Positions 16,465 to 24,949 are shown, numbered from the stretch's first letter. The stretch is DNA of 64,000 nt from DASXRA01 sp963737425 (GCA_963737425.1 CAVTSX010000003.1:372001-436000); one strand, 5' to 3'. The notes: generated by a model not told the origin, from the letters alone. Made by a program: numbers and translations.

Positions 16465-18768
16465 ATGAGCGAACCACTCACCCAGCGGCCTGCTCACCCG
16501 GGCTTGCTGGAACGGCTGATGCAGGTCGTGCGCCCCGAGTTCCGCGGCGAGGTGTTCTACCCGCCCCGCGACAGCCCGGTGTTCTTCCTCGGCGTGTGCG
16601 TCGTGCCGGACTGCGAGGTGATGGTCAGCCACACCGCCCGCGGGCTGTGTGAGGGCCACTACCAGCGGTGGAAGCTGCACGAGATGGCCAACCCTGGCAG
16701 CGAGTTCGCCGACTGGCTGCCCGGCGAGACCGAACGGGTCCGCCGCCGCACTGCACCGCCGGCCGCGTGCCTGATCAGCGAATGCAACCGAAGCAAGCGC
16801 TCGCACGGGTTGTGCCACCGGCACGTCACGGCGTGGGACCGGATGGGGCGACCGGAGCTGGCCGGCTGGGTCACCCAGACCCTCTACCACCCGCCGGCCA
16901 CCCACGATCTCGGTGAACGCGACTGCGCCTTGCCGGGGTGTCCACGCTGGACCGACGGACCGAACATGCCGTTGTGTCGCGTGCACCTGCAGTACTGGCG
17001 CGACCGCGGCCGACCAGACCTGCAGGTATGGTTCGCCGAACTGGCCCACGGCGCCGATCCACGAGTGCGCCTGGGCCGGTTGGAAGCGCACCTGCGGCTC
17101 GAGGTGCAGTTCGGGCTGCAATGCCGCCACGACGAGGGCACCCGCCGCACCCGGGTCCGCACCGTCGTGCAGGCCGTCACGGTGATCAAGCAGGCGGCCG
17201 ATGGCGGGCTGAGCAGCCTGCTCGACTGGAACGACGAGGCGTGGACTGCGTTCATCGGCGGCACCCGCGCCAACCGGACCAGCGTCGCGTCGACAACTCT
17301 GCAGTTCATCCGCGACACTCGGCTGCGGCTGCAGATCCTGCTCGCCGGCGACGACCCGTGGGCCGACCAGTACCCCCGCGACACATGGGATCTGCGGGTG
17401 CTGGGGATCGCGCACGACGACGTGCGGCGTCTGCGCTTCGCAGGGATTCCCCAGCCGTGGCTGCGGGATCTGGTCAAGCGGTGGATCCGCTGGCGGTTCA
17501 GCCAGGACTACGACCCGTCCACGCTGGCGATCAACGTGCGCGCTCTGGAGGAGTTCGCCTGCTACCTCAGCCCAGCCACAACGCTCACCGACTTGAACCG
17601 TGACCGGATCGAGGCGTGGCTGGCCAATCTCACCCTGGACTACCCCGACCCCGACTCCCGCCGCGCCCGGGTGGCCTCGTTGAGCAGCTTCCTGCGCGAC
17701 GTGCACCGGCACGGCTGGGCACCCGGCCTGTCCCCAACCGCCTGGTGCTTCGACGACTCCCCGCCGCGCAAGCGGTCCCGACCCCGCTGGATCCCCGAAC
17801 CGGTGATGCGGCAGATGGAACACCCCGCCAACCAGGCCCGGTTCCCCAGCAGCGACGGCCGGCTGATCCTGCAGATACTCATCAACTGCGGGCTGCGTCT
17901 GAAAGACGCCCGCAAGCTCCCGCACGACTGCGTGGTCCGTGACGTGGCGGGCGCGCCGTATCTGGCCTGGATCAACTACAAGATGCGTGGCCGGCTCGCG
18001 TTCTTCCCGATCAGCGAGACCCTCGCCGCCGCGATCGGCGAGCAGCAGCAACGCGTCCGGGACCGATTCCCGCACCGGTCGCGGTGGCTGTTCCCCGGAC
18101 ACCAGGCCAACCTCGACGGAGCCAAGTCGGTCAGCGACGCCTGGTGGCGTGACCAACTCGACCGGTGGCTGGCCGACATCGAACTGGTCCACAACGACAA
18201 ACCCGTCCGTGTCACCGCGCACCAGTTCCGGCACACCGTCGGCACCAGGCTGATCAACGCCGACGTTCCGCAGCACGTCGTGCAACACCTGCTCGACCAC
18301 ATGAGCCCGCAGATGACCGCGATCTACGCCCGACTGCTGGACAAGACCGTCCGCGAGCACTGGGAACGCGCCACCAAACTCAACGCCGACGGCGCACTGG
18401 TCGACCTGCCCGCCGATCACCCACTCGCCGACGCGCAGTGGCTGCGGCTGTCCATGGTCCGCGCCAAAGTCACCCTGCCCAACGGCTACTGCGGCGCGCC
18501 GATCCAGACCGACTGCGAATACGCCAACCCGTGCCTGGACTGCCGGTTCTTCCTCACCACACCCGACTTCCTCGACCAGCACCAGCGGCAACTCGACGAA
18601 ACCCGCCGGCTCATCACCGACGCCGAAGCCACCGGCATGCGCCGCATCGTGGAGAAGAACACCAAGACGCTGATCAAGCTGGAAACACTCGTCGCCACCC
18701 TGCAACAGGCCAGGCCACAGCAGGTCGTCGCCGGCGGGCAGGTCGAGGACCTCGATGCCGCGCTCTGA
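16465..18768 (+). CDS. tnpB: Large tyrosine recombinase, TnpB-like, with Cys/His clusters
   Basis: 767 residues from ATG 16465. The N-terminal ~190 residues carry three repeated Cys/His clusters (CVVPDC with CEGHY, CLISEC with CHRH, CALPGC with CRVH), probably small zinc-binding modules. A core-binding region (about 340-430) and a catalytic tyrosine-recombinase domain follow: Arg in NCGLRLKDARKL, His-x-x-Arg in TAHQFRHTVGTR, His in LLDHMSPQMT and Tyr in AIYARLLDK. Two more Cys pairs come after the Tyr (CEYANPCLDC). It is larger than Tn554 TnpB (about 630), the difference being mostly the N-terminal clusters. Its end overlaps the tnpC-like start. Confidence 0.85.
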   Translation: MSEPLTQRPAHPGLLERLMQVVRPEFRGEVFYPPRDSPVFFLGVCVVPDCEVMVSHTARGLCEGHYQRWKLHEMANPGSEFADWLPGETERVRRRTAPPAACLISECNRSKRSHGLCHRHVTAWDRMGRPELAGWVTQTLYHPPATHDLGERDCALPGCPRWTDGPNMPLCRVHLQYWRDRGRPDLQVWFAELAHGADPRVRLGRLEAHLRLEVQFGLQCRHDEGTRRTRVRTVVQAVTVIKQAADGGLSSLLDWNDEAWTAFIGGTRANRTSVASTTLQFIRDTRLRLQILLAGDDPWADQYPRDTWDLRVLGIAHDDVRRLRFAGIPQPWLRDLVKRWIRWRFSQDYDPSTLAINVRALEEFACYLSPATTLTDLNRDRIEAWLANLTLDYPDPDSRRARVASLSSFLRDVHRHGWAPGLSPTAWCFDDSPPRKRSRPRWIPEPVMRQMEHPANQARFPSSDGRLILQILINCGLRLKDARKLPHDCVVRDVAGAPYLAWINYKMRGRLAFFPISETLAAAIGEQQQRVRDRFPHRSRWLFPGHQANLDGAKSVSDAWWRDQLDRWLADIELVHNDKPVRVTAHQFRHTVGTRLINADVPQHVVQHLLDHMSPQMTAIYARLLDKTVREHWERATKLNADGALVDLPADHPLADAQWLRLSMVRAKVTLPNGYCGAPIQTDCEYANPCLDCRFFLTTPDFLDQHQRQLDETRRLITDAEATGMRRIVEKNTKTLIKLETLVATLQQARPQQVVAGGQVEDLDAAL

Positions 18769-19159
18769 CAACGCCACAATCCTGCGCGAAGCCGCGCAAC
18801 GCCGCAGCCGCGCCGCCCGCGAACGCGCCGAACAAGCCATCGCCAACGCCCAGCGCACACGCGACCCGGTCACCGTCGCCGGAATCGCCGCTGCCGCAAG
18901 GGTTTCCCGCTCCTGGCTATACACCCAGGCCGACCTCATCAGCGCCATCGAGACACTCAAGAACGGCGCCACATCCACCGTCCGGGCCGGCCGACAGCCC
19001 TCCACCGACGAATCACTGCACCGACGCCTCGACGCCGCGCTGCACCGGATCAAGCAACTCCGCGCCGAAAACCGCGAACTCACCCGACGACTCGAAACCG
19101 CCCACGGCGAAATACGCCGACTGCGCATCAACGCCACGAACAACAACGGGCGGCCGTGA
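18755..19159 (+). CDS. tnpC: TnpC-like / DUF6262 transposon protein
   Basis: 134 residues from ATG 18755, overlapping the end of the tnpB-like gene by 14 bases. The N-terminal half contains a helix-turn-helix-like segment (VAGIAAAARVSRSWLYTQ) and the C-terminal half a coiled coil (LHRIKQLRAENRELTRRLE). This matches the small third protein of Tn554-type elements, where TnpC stimulates transposition and influences orientation. It is the last gene before the right end of the element. Confidence 0.75.
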   Translation: MPRSDNATILREAAQRRSRAARERAEQAIANAQRTRDPVTVAGIAAAARVSRSWLYTQADLISAIETLKNGATSTVRAGRQPSTDESLHRRLDAALHRIKQLRAENRELTRRLETAHGEIRRLRINATNNNGRP

Positions 19160-19210
19160 CCACCGCCGAGCCCCGCGCTCGTCAAAGACATGTCCACGAC
19201 ACTCCAGCCC

Positions 19211-19456
19211 TTACAGACCAGAGCCTGGAGCCAGCGAGCTCCGCATAAGCGCGCAGTCGGCCGCATGCTCGGCCAACTGCCCCCAGCAGACGCCCTCCAT
19301 GAACACAGGCGGGGTGTCCTCGTACTCGCCATCCATGTTCTTGCGGCGCGAGGAGACGGCAAGGCGGATCGTGCACACCGCTTGACCGGTGGTCTTGGTG
19401 AACCGCAGATCGACGTCGGCGGTCAGATTGGCTTCGGTGGTCATCGTGGTGGACAT
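19211..19456 (-). pseudogene. ssb: 5' fragment of ssb, truncated by transposon insertion
   Basis: From ATG 19456 the frame gives an SSB N-terminal OB-fold half (LTADVDLRFTKTTGQAVC, then RLAVSSRRKN, EDTPPVFMEGVCWGQLAEHA). SSB homology stops at about 19257; the remaining 15 codons are transposon end sequence and terminate at 19211. In intact SSBs the next residues are a S-L-R-K-G block, which is exactly what the fragment at 15028-15228 supplies. The product would lack half the fold and is presumably non-functional. Confidence 0.8.
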
Positions 19457-19574
19457 GCGTTTTCCCTTTCTGGGGTTGGCGAAACTCGCCTCGACACGGT
19501 TGATTGGTGGTTCTTGTGGGGCCGGTAGTGGCGGGCTGGCGGTGGTTTTCTCCGCCTGCCCCTTAGGGGCGCCA

Positions 19575-19683
19575 GCTACCGGCGCCGCGGGGTGCCCCGC
19601 GTCAAGGAGCCACCCGCTTTTTGGGTGGACCGCCGAAGGCGGCGCGCAGCGTCCTTGATGCGGGGCAGTCGGCGCCGGTAAGC
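19575..19683. repeat. Large nested inverted repeat between the ssb and upstream genes
   Basis: Arms 19575-19608 and 19652-19683 are near-perfect inverted copies (core ACCGGCGCCG plus GCCCCGC and TCAAGGA). Inside the loop sit two smaller perfect hairpins: CCACCC/GGGTGG (19610-19628) and CCGCC/GGCGG (19630-19642). The structure overlaps the 3' end of the 137-residue gene and precedes ssb by about 120 bases. It could be an RNA hairpin controlling ssb, a single-strand origin or part of an oriT; none is proven. Confidence 0.6.
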
Positions 19684-20015
19684 CCCGGCCCCACCTGGGG
19701 GAACAGCCCGCCGCGTTCTGTGCGGCGGTCCCGAGTTGTTACCGGCGCAGCCGGGTTCCTTGCCTGTCCCGCCTGGACCAGACGCACCGGTGACCATCCG
19801 TGGTCCGCGGTCGTGGTGCGGTGCGCGGCGAGCTGATCGACGCGCGGGTCGTGGTAGCGGCGTACGCCATTCGGCAGTACCTCGACGGTGAGGCCTGCGG
19901 CGCGGGCCTCGGCATCGGCCTGGTCCGCCTGCCCGGCGAGGAACGCGCGCCAGGTCTGCACCGGGTGGGTCACCCAGGACAGCCGAGCGGTGACGAGGGT
20001 GGTGTCAGTCGTCAT
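19602..20015 (-). CDS. Hypothetical protein downstream of the coupling-protein gene
   Basis: 137 residues from ATG 20015 (an in-phase ATG also lies at 20024); the start overlaps the end of the coupling-protein gene by about 11 bases. The first ~75 residues look like a folded domain (VTARLSWVTHPVQTWRAF, LTVEVLPNGVRRYHDP). The last ~60 residues run through the large inverted repeat and are low in predicted structure (TLRAAFGGPPKK), so the true end may be less meaningful. No known domain. Position suggests an element-specific accessory protein. Confidence 0.5.
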   Translation of the reverse strand: MTTDTTLVTARLSWVTHPVQTWRAFLAGQADQADAEARAAGLTVEVLPNGVRRYHDPRVDQLAAHRTTTADHGWSPVRLVQAGQARNPAAPVTTRDRRTERGGLFPQVGPGLTGADCPASRTLRAAFGGPPKKRVAP

Positions 20016-21981
20016 TGCCGTCATCGCCCTCGCTGGCCTCGTCGTCCTCGACGTCGCGGTGCTGGTCCGGTCCGGGGGCAGTGGGTTGCGGGTCGATCCG
20101 CTCCTGCGCGGTCCGGTCGGCCTCGGCCTCTCGCGCCCGCTGTTCGCTGCGGCGCCAGTCGGCTTGACGGCGCTGCTCGCCCCACTCCCGCGCGGCGTCG
20201 CCGGCGGCGTCGAGCAGCTCACGGACCGCGCTCCTCAACTCGGCCCAGTAGTGCGCGAGCACCTGGCGGCGGTGGTTCCACACCGCGGCCCGCTTGACGG
20301 CCCTCGTGTTGCGGCGGTTGGTTCGCTTGACGGCGCGCACGTCGGGGCGTTTCCACGCCATCTCGACCTTGCCGATGACCGGTGGCATGTCGCGGCGGAT
20401 CAGCAGCACCCGCCCGCGCGGGAGTTGGGCGATCTGGGCCGGGGTGATCACGGGGACGCGGTGCGTGGTCTCGGAGATCACCTTGCCGGTGTGGTCGTGG
20501 GTCTTGACCCGTTCTTCCCGCTCCCCGGCCAGGATGGAATAGGCCTGCAGGTCGTCCGCGTCGCGGGTGCCGCCGTAGATCACCAGGCAGGCGGCGTTGT
20601 TCATGATCGAGGCCGCGCCGTCGTGCCCCCAGCGTTGCCGCAGCTGCGGGCGGGACTGGCACGCGATATGGATCGTGACGTTGCGACCGCCCATGTCGGA
20701 GGTCCACTTGTCGAGCGGGATCGGGCAAATGATCGCGGCCTCGTCCAGCGCGAGTGTCAGCTGCGGGTCCAGTCGCCCCGAGGGTTGCCGCCCGGCGACC
20801 GCCCGCGCGACTCTGGCGATGTGGCCGGTGAGTGCGGCGACCAGCGGGGCCACCTGGGCATCCTCCGCACCGAGCACATAGACGGTGCCGGACAGCGCGA
20901 GCAACGCCTCGACATCCAGCCCGGCCGGCAGATCCTCATCAGGGATGGTGACGCCGGAGGCGTCGATCACCGGCGCGGTGACGACCTGCCCGGCCGCGCG
21001 GGCGGAGATCGGGTCGTGCAGCCACATCAACGCCGGGCGGATCGAGTGCGTGATCGACGACCTCGTCCGGTCGTTCGTGTTCACGAAGTGCACCAGCTCG
21101 GCCTCGAACCCCGGCTCCGGGGAACCCCGCAGCATCGGCCGCACCGTGTCGTAGTGCCGGTCCGGGTCGCTGACCCACTCGTGGACGTCGCGCATCGAGG
21201 CGCCGCCGCGCGCGGCGGCGTGCATCAACACCGCGAGCACGTCACGGGCCTGCCCCGCCCAATGCTCGCGATCCCCATCCGAAGAACGACCGCCGCTGCC
21301 GGGGCTGCCGCCGGCGATCAGATCCCCCGCCCGCTCCACAGCGGTCTTCGGGTCCTCACACCCGACCAGCGGATCAAACGTCACCGTCGAGGCCAGACCG
21401 CCCACACCGGAGGGGTTGAACACGAACACCGGGCCCTTACCGGCGCGCAGCTGCGCAGTCAGCGTGACCAGGTCCGTACGCGTGCTGGTCGCGATGACGG
21501 CGCCGGGGGCGTCGATGATCCGACCCGCCAACTCCCCCGACTTACCCGTCCGCGGCCCACCGAAGGCGACTTTCGCGTCCTCACACGTCGCCCAGACCGT
21601 GAACCAACCAACCCGGCACAACTTGTACGCGAACTCCGACGTCGGCACCCGCAACCGACCCCACCACGACAACTCCTCGTAGCTTGGCCGCAACGTGCGC
21701 ATCCGCCGCCGCACCGCGAACCTGCTCGCAGTGCGCAGAATCTGCCACCGCGACGCCAACCCGTGATTGCGCCGCGACCGCCACGACCACCGCCGCACCG
21801 TCCCCGCCGACCCCGACCAGCGCCGCCACCACAACCCACACGGCACCGCCACTAGCACAACGCCAGCCACGATCAACCGGACACCGAACCCGGAATCCCG
21901 CGCGCCCGTTCCGATCATGAGGAACGCGAGTCCGGTCAGGAACGCACGTCGCAGCCACCGCGACCGCCGTCGCCCGCTCAC
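20005..21981 (-). CDS. Type IV coupling protein (TraD/VirD4 family)
   Basis: 658 residues from ATG 21981, overlapping the excisionase stop (ATGA). Two N-terminal hydrophobic segments (about 12-30 and 33-52) anchor it in the membrane. Walker A (FGGPRTGKS, near 140) and Walker B (LTLALDEAA, near 407) define the FtsK/TraD-type motor, followed by the RMD-like block (ACQSRPQLRQRWG) typical of TraG/TraD coupling proteins. The C-terminal ~130 residues are charged and end in an acidic tail, a usual contact site for relaxosome proteins. It would link the MobF relaxase complex to a secretion channel. The channel genes themselves are not in this window. Confidence 0.88.
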   Translation of the reverse strand: MSGRRRSRWLRRAFLTGLAFLMIGTGARDSGFGVRLIVAGVVLVAVPCGLWWRRWSGSAGTVRRWSWRSRRNHGLASRWQILRTASRFAVRRRMRTLRPSYEELSWWGRLRVPTSEFAYKLCRVGWFTVWATCEDAKVAFGGPRTGKSGELAGRIIDAPGAVIATSTRTDLVTLTAQLRAGKGPVFVFNPSGVGGLASTVTFDPLVGCEDPKTAVERAGDLIAGGSPGSGGRSSDGDREHWAGQARDVLAVLMHAAARGGASMRDVHEWVSDPDRHYDTVRPMLRGSPEPGFEAELVHFVNTNDRTRSSITHSIRPALMWLHDPISARAAGQVVTAPVIDASGVTIPDEDLPAGLDVEALLALSGTVYVLGAEDAQVAPLVAALTGHIARVARAVAGRQPSGRLDPQLTLALDEAAIICPIPLDKWTSDMGGRNVTIHIACQSRPQLRQRWGHDGAASIMNNAACLVIYGGTRDADDLQAYSILAGEREERVKTHDHTGKVISETTHRVPVITPAQIAQLPRGRVLLIRRDMPPVIGKVEMAWKRPDVRAVKRTNRRNTRAVKRAAVWNHRRQVLAHYWAELRSAVRELLDAAGDAAREWGEQRRQADWRRSEQRAREAEADRTAQERIDPQPTAPGPDQHRDVEDDEASEGDDGNDD

Positions 21982-22436
21982 CGGACACCGCCTGCGGTGC
22001 GAGAGCGGCCAGGCCGACCGATTACGCCATCGAATCCGGCGTCCGTCATGCTTGACGCCTCTCCATCTGCTCCTTGCTGGGCAACGAGAGAACCGGCCCC
22101 GAACTGGTTGGCGCCTGGGCGGGGCCGGCCCATCTCATCTCGTTGTCGCCTACGCAGATCTGCCTCGGACGGCTCATCGGCGGGACCAGAGTTCTCGGGT
22201 ACCCACTCAGCGACATCCACGAGTGCGCAGCTCTCCAACGCTGCATCGACGATCGATTCGATCGCTCGCGCCGGCACGATCAGGCGGCCCATGATCCGCA
22301 CCGCCGGGAACTGCCCTTCGTGGATCGCGCGGTACATCGTCATCTCGGAGACCCCGAAGATTCGGGCGGCCTCCGCGACGCTATGGAACTGCCGTTCTGC
22401 GTTGTCGGGGCTCCTGGCCCCCATCAACTTCCGCAC
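21978..22436 (-). CDS. Excisionase-like helix-turn-helix protein, first gene of the operon
   Basis: 152 residues from GTG 22436, with AGGAG 7 bases upstream; the frame is open to 22553 without a better site. The MerR/excisionase-type HTH is clear (HSVAEAARIFGVSEMTMYRAI, then EGQFPAVRIMGRLIVPARAIE), the pattern of Xis-like proteins that bend attachment-site DNA. An extended, Arg/Gly-rich C-terminus follows. It is divergent from the GntR gene, and its stop overlaps the coupling-protein start. No integrase is adjacent, which is unusual for such elements. Confidence 0.75.
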   Translation of the reverse strand: MRKLMGARSPDNAERQFHSVAEAARIFGVSEMTMYRAIHEGQFPAVRIMGRLIVPARAIESIVDAALESCALVDVAEWVPENSGPADEPSEADLRRRQRDEMGRPRPGANQFGAGSLVAQQGADGEASSMTDAGFDGVIGRPGRSRTAGGVR

Positions 22437-22577
22437 TGTCCATCTCCTGTCGAGTGAGTCAACTATATCCACATACTCGGCTTTGCGCGTAAAGCTGTCA
22501 ACCTGACGCGCCAGCTGCGCTATCCGCGCACGGTCCGCTAGATTCGCGATCACCTAGACCTAGCGAGGAGGGCGGCC
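22437..22577. promoter_or_regulatory. Divergent promoter region, excisionase operon and GntR gene
   Basis: 141 bases with locally low GC (around 22460-22490). A direct repeat CCTAGaCCTAG lies at 22553-22563, just before the GntR ribosome-binding site (GAGGAGG). The GntR protein probably binds here to control the transfer operon, as KorSA-type repressors do; that is inference. Confidence 0.45.
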
Positions 22578-22958
22578 GTGGCACTCAGTCCTGGCGCGCG
22601 GTACGTCCACATCGCTGCCGACCTTCGAAGCAAGATCGCTGAGGGCACTTACCCCGTAGGCGAGCGTCTCCCCTCGACCGCAGACCTAATGCGCCGATAC
22701 GAGGCCTCCAACACGGCCGTTCGGGCTGCGATCAAGGAGCTGACGATCGAGGGACTCGTCGTGGGCCAACAAGGTCGCGGAGTCTTCGTCCAAGACAAGC
22801 CGCGTCGCGCCAAGCCCAGCGCTGAGTTCGCCGCGATCACCGCTCAGATCGAGGCGCTGCGCGAGGCTCTGGAAGACACCGCTCACCGCCTCGACGATCG
22901 GATGAGTGAGCTGGAAGGCGAGGTTCGTAAGCTTCGATCTCGTCGCCGAGCTCCCTGA
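22578..22958 (+). CDS. GntR-family transcriptional regulator (KorSA-like)
   Basis: 126 residues from GTG 22578 with a strong GAGGAGG site. The N-terminal winged helix is canonical (YVHIAADLRSKIAEGTY, RLPSTADLMRRYEASNTAVR, LTIEGLVVGQQGRGVFV). The short C-terminus has no effector-binding domain, only a coiled coil (ITAQIEALREALEDTAHRL). Short GntR proteins of this type repress transfer and spread genes on actinobacterial integrative elements. It is divergent from the excisionase-relaxase operon, its likely target. Confidence 0.8.
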   Translation: MALSPGARYVHIAADLRSKIAEGTYPVGERLPSTADLMRRYEASNTAVRAAIKELTIEGLVVGQQGRGVFVQDKPRRAKPSAEFAAITAQIEALREALEDTAHRLDDRMSELEGEVRKLRSRRRAP

Positions 22959-23207
22959 GCCGAGTACCGAACTGCTCCGAGAAGTTCTGAAAGCTCGCGG
23001 CGAGCGCACCCAACTGCGCCGCCACCAACGCCCTCTCGGCTCCCGTCATAGACATGTCCAGGCCTCCTCGTTCGCGATCACCATCAGCGGGCACATCACG
23101 ACTCTGGAGCCATCACGGGCATCTGCCCCGCACCCGGCTCTTACGGCGTTAGAGTGCGAGTGGGACTAGTACAAAAGTGCGGGTTCTCGAAGGGGGGTTC
23201 ACGTTGC

Positions 23208-24419
23208 ATGGCGGATGTGGCGCTTGAAGGACCCATCGGAGATCGCATACGCATTTACCGCGGTCGCCGCGGGCTGAGCCAGAAGGAGCTCGCGGGCCTC
23301 ATCGGCCGGTCGGAGTCATGGCTGTCACAAGTCGAACGTGGCGTGCGCTCCGTCGACAGATTCTCTGTCCTCGTCGACATCGCCCAAGTTCTCAAGACCA
23401 ATGTCCAGACGCTCGCCGGCACGCGAATGGAGTACGCCCCGAACGGCGACGCGCACGTAGACGGCATCGATGACATGAGCGCGGCACTGACGGCCTACCC
23501 GAGTCTCGGGCCAACCGACGCCTCGACTGAGAGCAGGCCAGAGGACACCGAGCGGCTCTGCGCCGAAGCACACGCCCGCTATCAGTCAGCGGACTACGTT
23601 GCGGCTGCGCGAATCCTGCCGGGCCTCATCGGAACCGTCGACACCGCCGTGATCAATGCGAGCGGTGAGGCCCTTCGACAGGCACTGACGCTGCAGCACC
23701 GGACCTACATCGTCACCGCCAAGCTGCTCACCAAGACCGGCGACGCTCACTTCGCCTGGCTCGCCGCCGACCGCGCAGCCACCGCTGCGGCACGCCTCGA
23801 CTCCCCCGCGCTCAAGGCGCTCGCGGCCTACCAGGTCACGTGTGCGCTCCTTGAGCTCGACCGTATCGGCGACGCAGAGCGCATCGCCCTCGCGACTGCC
23901 GAAAACGTCGACGACGACACCCCGCTCGCTATCTCCGCCCAAGGCGCGCTATTCCTGATCGCCGCCGTGATTGCTGGACGGCGCAACGACCGCAAGGCCG
24001 CGACCGAACGCCTCCGCCGCGCGCAATACCTCGCCGACGCGCTCGGCGAAGATGCCAACCACGGATGGACCGCCTTCGGACCGACAAACGTCGCCATCCA
24101 CCAAGTCGCCGTGGCGACCGAGCTCGGCGACGCCGAAACCGCCATTGAGCACGCCGAGCAGATCAACACCTCGAACCTGCCTGAGGTTCTACGGAGCCGG
24201 CGCGCTCAGGTACACCTTGACGCGGCATGGGCCTACGCGCAGAAGAAGAACGATGCCGCCGCGGTCATCAATCTCATGGAAACCGAGCGTGTCGCCCCAC
24301 AGGTGATTCGCTACAACTTCGTCGCCAGGGACATCCTGCGGACGCTGCTCAAACGCGAGCGACGCACGGCAACACCAGGACTGCGCGCGCTCGCGGCCAG
24401 GGCAGGCCTTCTGCAATGA
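23208..24419 (+). CDS. XRE-family regulator with TPR-like C-terminal domain
   Basis: 403 residues from ATG 23208, preceded by AAGGGGGG; the frame is open from 23154 but starts best here. The HTH_3 domain occupies about residues 8-62 (IGDRIRIYRGRRGLSQKELA, ESWLSQVERGVRSVDRF). The rest (about 110-400) is a helical array resembling tetratricopeptide repeats. This architecture is very common in Streptomyces and relatives, where such proteins often precede a flavoprotein or DUF397-type gene. Here the stop overlaps the start of a flavoprotein gene (ATGA). Its target is unknown; it may be a second element regulator. Confidence 0.8.
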   Translation: MADVALEGPIGDRIRIYRGRRGLSQKELAGLIGRSESWLSQVERGVRSVDRFSVLVDIAQVLKTNVQTLAGTRMEYAPNGDAHVDGIDDMSAALTAYPSLGPTDASTESRPEDTERLCAEAHARYQSADYVAAARILPGLIGTVDTAVINASGEALRQALTLQHRTYIVTAKLLTKTGDAHFAWLAADRAATAAARLDSPALKALAAYQVTCALLELDRIGDAERIALATAENVDDDTPLAISAQGALFLIAAVIAGRRNDRKAATERLRRAQYLADALGEDANHGWTAFGPTNVAIHQVAVATELGDAETAIEHAEQINTSNLPEVLRSRRAQVHLDAAWAYAQKKNDAAAVINLMETERVAPQVIRYNFVARDILRTLLKRERRTATPGLRALAARAGLLQ

Positions 24420-24949
24420 CGAGCGCCCGCACGCTGTACATCATCGGCACCGCTGCCCCGCCCGTTCGGCAGCTCGACCAAGCGTGCCAGCTTGCGATCG
24501 AGCACGGCTGGCAGCCATGCGTCGTCCTCACCCCGACCGCCGCCGACTGGGTCGACGTCGAGCGCCTGGCCGCCATCACCGGCATGCCTGTGCGTGTATA
24601 CCCGCGACGGCCCGATGAGCAAGACCCGCTGCCTATGGCCGACGCGATCCTGGCTGCGCCACTCACGTTTAACACCATCAACAAGTGGGCCGCCGGCATC
24701 AGCGACACACTCGCGCTCGGACTACTCAACGAGTTGCTCGTCGGCGGTCCGCCGATCGTGGCCGCTCCGTGCGCAAAAGTGTCGCTGCAGACTCATCCCG
24801 CCTACCCCGCGAGCGTCCGGCTGCTCGGGGATTCCGCAGTGCACTTCCTAGAGCACGATGAAATCGTCGGTCGTGGGTGCGACGGCCTTGCGACGTTCGA
24901 CTGGCACACTGTATTGCGGCGGACGAATCAGCTCGCGCGCGCTGGCTAG
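24416..24949 (+). CDS. Flavoprotein-family protein (PF02441-like)
   Basis: 177 residues from ATG 24416, coupled to the XRE gene by ATGA. The N-terminal Rossmann-like strand (TLYIIGTAAPPVRQL), the middle (MADAILAAPLTFNTINKWAAGI) and the PPIVAAPC segment fit the flavoprotein fold of phosphopantothenoylcysteine decarboxylase and EpiD-type enzymes, including the conserved Asn-containing loop (FNTINKWA) used for FMN and substrate. Actinobacteria carry many such small proteins beside XRE regulators without a known substrate. CoA synthesis is unlikely here. Confidence 0.7.
   Translation: MTSARTLYIIGTAAPPVRQLDQACQLAIEHGWQPCVVLTPTAADWVDVERLAAITGMPVRVYPRRPDEQDPLPMADAILAAPLTFNTINKWAAGISDTLALGLLNELLVGGPPIVAAPCAKVSLQTHPAYPASVRLLGDSAVHFLEHDEIVGRGCDGLATFDWHTVLRRTNQLARAG

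Larger units (their letters stand above)
15229..19250 (+). mobile_element. Tn554-like transposon inserted in the element's ssb gene
   Basis: The 4.0-kb segment between the two ssb halves holds three consecutive plus-strand genes of about 387, 767 and 134 residues: two tyrosine recombinases and a TnpC/DUF6262 protein. That is the gene order and size pattern of Tn554 (TnpA, TnpB, TnpC). The hexamer GCGCAG lies at both junctions (15223-15228 and 19251-19256). The inner ends show a short imperfect inverted match (left TTATGGAG, right reverse strand TTATGCGGAG). Tn554 elements insert by a tyrosine-recombinase route across a 6-base core without target duplication, so the shared hexamer may be the core. 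No passenger gene is present. Confidence 0.75.

Noticed and set aside
15028..19362. A minus-strand frame of over 1400 codons
   Set aside because: It is antisense to three recognisable transposon genes; only its ends (ssb pieces) have homology. Long stop-free antisense frames are normal in high-GC DNA.
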